The position numbers and the translations under genes are program-made. Positions 33,689-41,746 of a stretch of 41,746 nucleotides of DNA are shown in pieces. The notes below the pieces were generated by a model that did not search any database, was not told the DNA's origin, and saw only the letters and a list, made by a program, of their open reading frames with translations. The stretch is from Paramacrobiotus richtersi (taxonomy: Eukaryota > Tardigrada > Eutardigrada > Parachela > Macrobiotidae), in contig JAQGAU010000097.1 of the NCBI GenBank assembly GCA_034698045.1, positions 1-41,746 on the forward strand, given 5' to 3'. Position 1 is the first letter of the stretch. Each line of letters begins with the position of its first letter.

Positions 33689-35229
33689 TCTTCATTTGTG
33701 AGTATATTATTATGATACTTCGTTATTATTCCCTTATTCTTCATTTTTTCGTGGCTTTCAGAATTTGATGAGTCGGTCATGGAATCTTCCGCTTGGCAAC
33801 TTCTGTATTGGACTACGAATATTTGGCTCTTTGCGTTATCTTTCCGTGATTCGTTGGACATGTTAATTGCTGTGCTAGATTATCATTTCATGGAGAGACA
33901 GTTTAAGAAGACGGCATTTTTTTAGTAACACATTAACTTTATGAATAATTTGGTTAGATTTTTGCGCTGCAAGTTGCAGTCGTATTTCTTTGTCCAGCGA
34001 TGATATGTACATAAAAACCGATCGAATGTGAATGTAACGGAGAATTTTGATCGAACTTGTCAACAGACGGTCGTTAAAATGAAATAAAAGCCGATAACAA
34101 AGTCTTAGGCCCGATCGGGAGAATTCTCCTGCCGTAATATGTTCAAAGCACACTAGCCGCACAGGTAAAATAGCACTATAAGCACGATTACTGTATGTAC
34201 TGAACTTTTTGAGATTTATTTACGACGATAGCATATCGCTCTCCGCGCCGAGAGAACAAACAACTCTAGAATATCGTAAAAAACCTACGCTTTTTATTCA
34301 TCTGCCCGGTCAAGGAATGAGTTGGCTAATAAGGCTGACGGCGTGCAGGATGAAGACATGACTAATTAATCGGTGGTTATTCTTAATTCCCACTGGTACG
34401 GACCACTGTATTCGGTGATATTCACGCACCAAAGACATCTTCCGACAAGTTCCTATCACGCGTACACAGGCAAGAAGTCGCGATTTTGTTGTTCATACAA
34501 AGGCACCATGTAATCGTAATTTATGCTTGTACAGATACCTATAGCTATAATTCGCGATCGTAAGATATCGGCTTACACCCTTTCACAAAGAAGTCGAATT
34601 CAAAACTGTCAAAATTGTTTTATCTTCGAAAATACAGGAAGAACAAACAGCTACAGTTGACTGCATACGAAGACCACAGAGAACTGTGTGCTTTGCAAAG
34701 TGTGTGTTGTGACTGCGTTGAATGTTAGGAAGAGATCTCAAAGTACCTCGCAAAAGGCCTGCAGCGAATATTCATACCAGCGAATATGCTAATAAAAAAT
34801 CTACCAGGAATTTTTTCCATGTATGTAATGTTTACAAACAGAGGCTCAAGGTTAGCCGAAAGTACACCGGCCTGCAGGGTAAACCCGGCCCAGTGTTATA
34901 ACCCGTTTCTCTCCTGCAGTGAAGCGGCGTGGTTATCGGCGAACCGGCGTCAATTATCATTAAATTACTCCTTGCCTTCGAGGGTTACTGCACAAGCAAA
35001 ACGGTTTTTATACGAGTGTTCTTTGATTCGAATACAATGATTTGGAAGGAGAAAAAACCGCAGTATCAACAGCAGAAATGTTGTCTGACAACTTACTCAT
35101 GTTATTCGGCTAAGGCTGGATATTGCTACTTTCGATATTCTGTGGCTGGATAATGAGAGCCGGTTTCTTTTATTTATTTATTTTCATGTATTTCAGCTTC
35201 GGGCTTCGGTAATTTCACACAATTTGCAC
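33689..35229. other. Spacer between the second F-box gene and ENPP D
   Basis: The first 500 bases match the 3' flank of the first F-box gene. After a CTTTCAG at about 33760 an open stretch of about 50 codons (DESVMESSAWQLLYW) could be a further exon, but the first copy has a stop in the equivalent place. From about 34215 it matches the spacer before ENPP C. The remnant ENPP-alpha copy that lies in the equivalent interval upstream of C is absent here. Confidence 0.5.
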
Positions 35230-35390
35230 AGGCCGTGTACTTAACGGTTGTTGTCGATGTGCGGATGTTACAAACTGCTATAACAGCTGGAGAGCCCGTT
35301 GGGCACCGGAGCAGCAAAAGTCTGACAGCGCCACACACCACCAACAATTATTCTACCTTGTTCGTTGGACAACAAAAGCAAAACCATAAA
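35230..35390 (+). promoter_or_regulatory. Conserved 5' region of ENPP-beta genes (copy D)
   Basis: Closest to that of copy C (GCCGTGTACTTAACGGTT, GATGTTACAAACTGCTATAA, CTTGTTCGTTGGACAACAAA). It also runs open in frame with the start codon, but the predicted peptide differs from that of copy C through indels, so it is read as 5' UTR or promoter. Confidence 0.45.
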
Positions 35391-38300
35391 ATGGCAGCTA
35401 AGGATTGGACTGTAGATGTAATCTTCGTTTTGCTCACAATAATATTTGTGTCATCTTTAGTCCAGACAGCATCCGTTCCATGGCAGGAAAAAGTCCGGGA
35501 ACGCGCTCCGGACTTCAGTAAATGTCCCAAAGAGTAAGCGTAATCTAGCGTAACCACTAACATTTACGGATACAAATTTACCGGAGATGTTTGTGTACCA
35601 TACAGATTTGGTTTCGATCGTCCGCTGTTAATGGTTCACTCTTACGATGGATTCGGCGCTCGGTTTGTTGACCGTGTGCCTTCTGTGAAGTTTCTTTCCG
35701 AGCAAGCTCTTCGAGCACAGCATATGCGCCCAGTGTTTCCGACCAGTACTTTTGCCAACCATTATTCTATTGTTACCGGGTTGTATGCGGAATCACACGG
35801 CATCATAGATCAGTCGTTTATGTCCGCCGATAATAAAACTCTTTTCGTTAATTCCCAGCCGAGTCATTTCATTAGCGATTTTTGGAAAGGTCAACCCATT
35901 TGGCAGGTAGCGCAGCAACAGGGAAGGAAGGTGTTTGTGCGTTACTGGGTCGGAAGTGATGTAAGTAATACGACTAAACATTCAAATTAATACTCAGGTT
36001 GCATACGTCTGTGGAAGTTTAATTTGGGCTTTCAGTACTAGTATAGCTGATGGAGGCATGCTCTGCTGTACTGTACCTTTGCATCACATTTGCGCGAATG
36101 AAGCGGTTGTCAGATTCCTAGAATCCCTTTTCTACGCAGTATATAATTATGCCTTTATAATTATTAGGTAGTTATTAACGGTATTCAGCCAGCAAACTGG
36201 ACCGAGTATACTGACTCGGAGGCAATAGATTCCAGAATCAATACGATTATCGGCTGGATTAAGCTGCCCAAAGAACAACGCCCAGATATGATCCTTTCAT
36301 ATCTCCAGGAACCGGATGCAGGAGGTAAGGCAAATTCTTTAAATATTAGTTTGACAACTATTTGCAGGAAAGATCCAAATGTTTGATTACACGCATAGGC
36401 CACGTGTCACTCGAAATGACCGAAAGGTTTAGAAACAGCTTAGAGCAAGTGGACCATCACCTCGATCTGCTAATGACCAGGTTGACAGAAGCGGACCTCA
36501 CGGATTGTATTGATCTCATAGTCGTTTCGGATCATGGGCTAGTTGAGTGTCTGCATACAGCCGATCCCCATGTTGAGCGTGCAGAACCGCTGGATGTTGA
36601 TCGTGTAAGTAAGTTTTAAAAGAGGAAACAAGCTAATTAAACCAACGAAACCTGGGTGTTCGAATGTATAACTGAACATCTTCAAAAAAACGATTCTTGA
36701 GCACCCTATCTCGTGTTGCTTTGTGGATGGCTTTCGCAAATAAGACAGACAAGCCCGAATCGAAATGAAGTTAGTCATTGCGTTGTTTCAAAAGCCTGAA
36801 AACGGAACTGCAGCAGCATGATCTTTATAGTAATATGTTTAACAGTAATATGTTTACCAGTAATATGTTTTTTGTCGCATTTGTAATTTGTCATACCATT
36901 CATTCTTACAGGGTAAACTTGGCACTATGAATCGCGTCAAATTGTCCGAGCATGCCGATATCGACAAGGCAGCGTCGTTACTAACCTGCGACTCGGAATA
37001 CTCTCCCTATCAAGTTTACACTAAACAGACACTTCCGGTCAGGCTGCATTACGTCAACGCTGATGTAATCGCTCCGATAATCATAATGCCAAATATATCG
37101 TACGTCCTGTATCCCACCGGAGACAATCACTCGTGCGCAGGCAAAACCGTACACGGATGGGACAATATATACAGTCAAATGCAAGCATTCTTCCTCGCTT
37201 ATGGTCCGTCATTCAAGGTGAAGGATACCGTGGAGCCGTTTGAAAATGTCGAATTGTTCGGTTTATTTTGTGACCTCCTCAATATCACCTGTACAGCCAC
37301 AAATGGGACAGCTGGCAGTTTGCGGCACGTTTTGCGTCCCGAAAAGCTGAAAAGCTTGCCAAGACCGGAAAATGATTACGGCTCTATATCAAGCGTTGTC
37401 GAAAGCCCGAAGCAGAATTCAAGCAATCGTAGTGACCCTATATGTGCGGATAACTGCCCTCAAGAGGTAAGGACTTTTCTTACTGTAACGAAGTTCTACA
37501 AAATTACGTACTGTACATGTAACATTCTTAATGTATGAATTCGACTTTTCGGAAAAACATATTGTTAACTAATACTTTTTTTTTTGTCATGTTTCAGAGT
37601 CGGGTTCAGCGTCAGGTTTTGGTTAAGACTGCAAATATTCATGCTTTTCCATTCCTGATTAGCTATAAACGAGCTTTTGTATAACCAACGATGCGACCTT
37701 TAAACCTATTCATGCGACCATTAAAGTCTTTTAATACGTAGGGCACCAACCCCAACCTAATTTTCGTAGACACCTGATGAAACCTGATTTACTGAATGAA
37801 AGAAAGCAAACGACAGAAAGCGTAAATGCCACTAGAAAATGTCGACTAAAGGTAAACAGAAACTTTCGAACAAAGAGATGCGTGAACGTAGAGATAAGTA
37901 TACACATAAGAATGTAAAGGTCATATGCGTACTTAATGAAAAGGAATTCAAATGAATGTAGCCAGAATCTCGGATCAAGAATTCATTTTTTTCTTGCAGG
38001 TGACCTTTTCGGCCTTGGAACAGCTTGCTCACAATTCCAACCAAAATCATTCTGAACTGGAATCTTTACCCCGGGTAAGCCATTCCGCACGACACACGGA
38101 CATCAACATCTTTCACAATCACGATTACCAAGCTGGCTATGACAACAAACGACAAATGGCTTCGTGGGTAAAATTTGGACTCCCCACGACGCCTGGTGTT
38201 CAGCTAAAGCAAAAACTCACGGTAAGCTAATGTGGAGGTGAATCTACGGTAACCTTCATGATTAACCCATCGCCATCTTTGATACAGAATTTGTGATGAC

Positions 38301-39565
38301 ATGTCAATTAATGTCACATATATGTGACATTAATTGACATATATATGTCACATGGGAAACTTACATGGACGTGTGTTACCATGCAGGCGGCCTACCGTAA
38401 CTGAACTGAATCTCGATCCATCACGCTAGCTTGTTTCCGTTTAGGATGGCAAAGCCAGGTGCCAGTTTGCGGATCCTAGACTTGACGTCAAACCCAGCTG
38501 GACACTTCCGTGTGCTAGCTTAAACGGCAGCGAAACTGAGAGCTTCGCAAAGCTAATATTCGCTCCATTGTATCCTCCCGGTATGAATATAGCACTTGAC
38601 AGTTTTTGACTAAAAATCACAAAGGAAGCTTAGGCATACTGTTGGTGAATGCATTACAACGTTCCGTGTGCGATAATAATCCCTAATATTGTTGCTGACA
38701 AAACCTGCCCAGAAGCCGACGTACTTCCATTGTATTACGTGCGTAGAACTCACCACCAAACCGGAATACCAAGCAGAGCCATTAATGGTCAGAAATATGG
38801 TTCTCATGTACAGCACATTTTACAACGGATATTGGAAGGCTTTGCTTCGTTTGATTGTCAGCTGGAACACGGTGTTAAATCCCTTGACCATTTACGTCGG
38901 TCCTGTTTGGGATCGCGAAGCCCCTTTCGGCATTGCGGATGATTTCGAGTAAGTCAAGAATGCTCACCGCACTACTTCGTACCTTTAAGCTTTTATGTGT
39001 GTATATATTCAGTCCAGTAAGCCACGAAATCAAATGTGCAGTCGAATCTCATGATGATAAATACTGGTTGTCATACAAAAATGAAAATATAACCACCCGC
39101 AGCGCAGGAAAGATGGAATCCGATAAACTCGTTCCGACGCATTTCTATCTGATTGCTGTAAAGCAAAGAGACAAGCCAACCTGTCAAGATATTTCATGTT
39201 CCTTGGACGTGATTTCGTTTATCCTCCCACATCAACCGAAACTCCAAAAGCCATGCCAGGTATTTCGAATCGAATAACAGCAAAACCGTAGATTTTCACA
39301 CCACCTTATACAGCCCTGCATCGAAACTCGTTACGTTGATAATTCAGCATTAACACTGCTTTGTAACTGCCGTCGATAATTAATCAGACCCGGTTGGTTC
39401 TTTTTGCAGTCTGATCGATTCTATCTGCTGACCAATACGGCGTCCATAAAAGACGTCGAGCGAATAACAGGACTGCGCTTCTTTGCGGATCTTCCTTGGC
39501 AAGAAGCTGCACGGCTCCGAACTCGACTGACCGATTATTTGTGGGATGATCGTATACCGTTATAG
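35391..39565 (+). CDS. ENPP copy D (beta type), complete
   Basis: Exons 35391-35533, 35606-35960, 36168-36324, 36399-36604, 36912-37466, 38000-38221, 38445-38580, 38747-38948, 39103-39259 and 39410-39565 join in frame to 762 aa. Active-site residues: Asp62 (YDGF), nucleophile Thr96 (PTSTFANHY), Asp216 and His220 (EPDAGGH), Asp263/His264 (SDHG), His368 (HGWDN). The signal peptide is VIFVLLTIIFVSSLVQTAS. It is closest to copy C across exons and upstream region, and differs in scattered residues, for example YWVGSD for YWPGSD and ADLTDCIDL for AGFTDCVDL. Like C it lacks somatomedin-B repeats and any C-terminal anchor. Intron 6 contains a 40-bp perfect palindrome. Expected to be a secreted phosphodiesterase/pyrophosphatase. 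Confidence 0.92.
38301..38340. repeat. Perfect 40-bp palindrome in intron 6 of ENPP D
   Basis: The 20-base arm starts ATGTCAATTAATGTCAC and its reverse complement follows with no spacer. A further near copy (ACATATATATGTCAC) follows at once. Intron 6 of B has only GTCACATATGTCAC at this place, and intron 6 of C has neither, so the palindrome was built in D from a short local seed. Confidence 0.9.
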
Positions 39566-40208
39566 TTAATTTCCTACATCCTAACATAGTTGACATTCCA
39601 AGAACTGATCGAGTCAACCATTACGCTGGATCTTTTATTGCATCAACTTGTCAAGTAGTTTCGAATGGCGGAACTAAATCTGAATCACTTTTTCTACAAA
39701 TGCAGAAACTGTACCGCGTGCGGCTTTAGATAATGCATTCAAAAATCAGAAATATTTCCGACCTCAGATTCAATAGCATAGTACTAGAAGATGCAGAGAG
39801 ACTTCTTGCATATGGTCGGAAATTCAGGAAATACTACTCCATTTTCAAAGCTGGTGAAGATTGTTTGTTCACAAATGATTTTACAGCAAAGGTCACAGTT
39901 CGTTAAAGTGTTTGAGGTGTAATCTTCTTCGGCTGTCAAAGTTTGAACGACCAACGCCGCGTGCTTTGCCGATTCAAAATGCGCACCTCAGGTTAAAAAT
40001 ACAGTAGGTTCAACGGAATGAATGGGTAAAACAGTTGCAGTACGGAGCTTCCACAAATGTGTGGATGCTGGAACACGAAGCCGGAACCTCATAATTCAAC
40101 GCTAATTATGAGGTGTAGGTTAGGGAGACTGGTCAGCACGGTTTCGTCCATGAAATTAATACTGCTTTGTCCAAATTGATGAATGTGTACAACGCTTCGT
40201 GTGACAAT
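39566..40208. other. 3' flank of ENPP copy D
   Basis: Diverged from the flanks of B and C, with only patches of similarity. Near 40040-40150 it matches the astacin-associated relics (GCTTCCACAAAT, GAACCTCATAATTCAACGCTAATT, GGTTTCGTCCATGAAATTAATACTGCTTTG). The block coding KWGELHKYG in the other two relics is not found. No gene is seen. Confidence 0.45.
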
Positions 40209-41060
40209 CTAAAGCGATGACACTGGTAGAATCCCAAGATCCAAATATCGCAAAAGGTCACCGGAGATTCCGTTGTGGTAGCCAATGGTCAGTACGATAG
40301 TGTAATTTCGAACGGGCGCAACAGCTTGGCGGATAACGCTCTGCGACCCTGGATTTCGACTGTCAAAGGTCGGCTTTTTTTGCAGATTTGCAAACCTTAA
40401 GAACGAACTCTGAATCTCCAGATTGGTCGCAGCCATTCCACACGCAATTTGCAGAATCGAACGTTGTATCACCATCTGATGTCTCCGTACTGACGATGAT
40501 GGTGTTGCAGTTGGGGCCGGTGCTGAACATCGATAAGCCGCCATTATTTTCGCTTCATCATAACACCGCCATCCCGTCGCGCTGTCCCATGTTGGCTTTG
40601 GCGTTTTTGTCGTGTGGAAGAATGCTTCGAGGTTCGGGGTCGATGGAAAGGTCATTCCAGCCGTAGTGCATCACGGAGCCGATGTCGTATTGGACGCCGT
40701 ATGTTGCCATGCCCGGCATAATCTGGAAATTGGTTTTGGTTCCTACAGTACCAGTTAGCGTCTGGAACAAGTACGCTTCTATGAGCAGTCGAAATTATGA
40801 TACAGCAGAAGCCTTGCTCGTTCCTTATATACTCAAATTAATAATAAATTCGTTACTGCACATGCCCGTTATACATCACTATCCTTTATATACACAATAT
40901 GCTGTGCATATTGACACTTTCATGCAGCTATGTCGCGACTGCAATAGACGTACCCGGGATGATGTTTTCTTAGAATATGATTATGTGATAATCCCGGTCT
41001 GGCCGGGATTGTTCATGGAAAAACCCCAGAGCGTGCATTAGCTCATGTTGAATGGTCCCT
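40209..41060 (-). pseudogene. Antisense astacin relic, copy 3 (downstream of ENPP D), zinc motif present
   Basis: Best preserved of the three relics. On the minus strand 41058 to about 40960 reads GTIQHELMHALGFFHEQSRP, the zinc motif HExxHxxGxxH of astacins (M12A) at 41047-41012, followed by DRDYHIIIF, a stop and ENIIPG. The next block (about 40730-40570) reads NFQIMPGMATYG, DIGSVMHYGWNDLS (Met-turn) and NMGQRDGMAVL, as expected at the end of the catalytic domain. Before the zinc motif, DGEQKLNLCEDWFF (about 41100-41063) fits the usual GGEQ.LSLG.GC strand but in another frame. Further blocks (RSILQIACGMAA, SRNPGSQSVI) follow as in the other relics. An in-frame stop and several frame shifts mark it as a dead gene. 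Confidence 0.78.
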
Positions 41061-41423
41061 TGCAAAAAACCAGTCCTCGCAGAGATTTAGTTTCTGCTCA
41101 CCGTCGCGGTCCTCCGTCCTATTCTCGAGTCGTACAGTACATGGAGCTGTATAAGTTTATGTAAAACCAAAACTGATTGCGGTTACACTAACCGAGAGTA
41201 ACACGGCATCAGATCATTGCAAAGCGTAAGGGTAATTGCAGAGCTGGATAATGGTTCTGTAAAATCTGACAGGGATACATGCTGCGCACCTAATCCTAGG
41301 AAGAACATCTGGATATAGTGTTCTTGTTACTCTCGTTCTTTAAAAAAAACATCCCGAGACTTCGTGAGTATAAGATCATCCATGCCAGTGCCTCTCAAAG
41401 TGCGTTTCATTGACAAAATTTGA
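41061..41423. other. Spacer right of the astacin relic
   Basis: About 41061-41150 holds further frame-shifted astacin-like sequence on the minus strand. From 41150 to 41423 nothing recognisable is seen. Confidence 0.4.
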
Positions 41424-41675
41424 CAAGTATTTCAATTGTACTTTCGAAGCTTACGATCTACTCTTCTGTTATGGAAATCTGGCGTTTATAAACGATAGAC
41501 TGTCTACAGGCCAAAGGTCACAGCGAGAACCGCTGCTCGAAACAACCTTTAATTTGGGGGAGTTCGTAATTATCAGCATTAATTCTTCTTATTTCCACTG
41601 AAATTTGCAAACGAATATTCTAATAAAACAACTGCCAGGAGTTTTGTCGTGTTTGGAACGGCTTACAGGAGGATA
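41424..41675 (+). repeat. Flank repeat R, copy 2
   Basis: Matches 15655-15897 in the same orientation over its whole length (see that entry). Its presence here shows that the arrangement found before the first F-box gene starts again at the right edge. Confidence 0.8.
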
Positions 41676-41679
41676 CCAA

Positions 41680-41746
41680 TCAAATTCTGCTCGTTAATTC
41701 CAAGCCGTTTCGCTCGATTAGCGATTTTTGGACTGGTCAACAGACT
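41680..41746 (+). pseudogene. ENPP-beta exon 2 relic at the window edge (partial)
   Basis: TCTGCTCGTTAATTCCAAGC, TTAGCGATTTTTGGA and GGTCAACAGACT match beta exon 2 at the sequence coding FVNSKPSHFISDFWKGQ, ending with the same GGTCAACAGACT seen at about 17158. The window stops here. Confidence 0.75.

Noticed and set aside
1-41746. CRISPR arrays, tRNA, rRNA, virus-derived or LTR elements, bacterial transfer
   Set aside because: I looked for spaced repeats, cloverleaf patterns and element-type coding motifs and found none. All recognised genes are of animal type with introns, except the single-exon acetyltransferase, whose family is also found in animals.

Overview
The window reads as animal nuclear DNA. 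Genes are split by short GT-AG introns, mostly 60-540 bp. There are no operons, and the recognisable families are metazoan: ectonucleotide pyrophosphatase/phosphodiesterase (ENPP), astacin metalloprotease, F-box protein and a GNAT acetyltransferase. The compact, heavily duplicated layout suggests an invertebrate with a small genome. A tardigrade or other ecdysozoan is a guess, not something the sequence proves.

Layout. A single-exon GNAT acetyltransferase lies on the minus strand at 394-1386. From about 2.98 kb to the end the window is one tandem array of locally duplicated genes. The core is ENPP. Three copies are complete ten-exon genes with every catalytic residue kept: A (2977-6642, 768 aa), C (24286-29780, 763 aa) and D (35391-39565, 762 aa). 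Copy B (7670-11586) keeps all ten exons but has frame breaks. Two further copies have lost their first exons (13164-15226 and 20560-22122). Scraps of exon 2 lie at about 15.97-17.16 kb and at the right edge. The copies fall into two subtypes: alpha (A and the two truncated copies) and beta (B, C, D).

Downstream of each beta copy, on the opposite strand, lie relics of an astacin-like gene. The zinc motif HELMHALGFFHE and the Met-turn SVMHYG are still readable near 41.0 and 40.65 kb. Two copies of a three-exon gene that joins a Tudor/Agenet-like N-terminus to an F-box (17580-19711 and 31607-33688) sit between ENPP copies. The first is open (540 aa). The second has a frame break in exon 2.

The repeating unit therefore appears to be F-box gene, spacer, ENPP-beta, antisense astacin relic, with ENPP-alpha copies interleaved. 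The right edge repeats the sequence that precedes the first F-box gene, so another unit probably starts just outside the window.

On top of this lie younger changes seen in only one member of a paralogous pair: a 133-bp double-palindrome insertion with 8-bp target duplications (22713-22845), a perfect 40-bp palindrome in an ENPP intron (38301-38340), a hairpin upstream of the second F-box gene, a GCTCGCTTCGCTCGC-type insertion (about 20665-20844), and about 1.6 kb of extra sequence in intron 2 of copy C. The genes do not form an obvious pathway. The intact ENPPs are predicted secreted enzymes that hydrolyse phosphodiester or pyrophosphate bonds of extracellular nucleotides or lipids. The F-box protein would be an intracellular ubiquitin-ligase adaptor. 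I saw no virus-derived or LTR element, CRISPR array, tRNA or rRNA.
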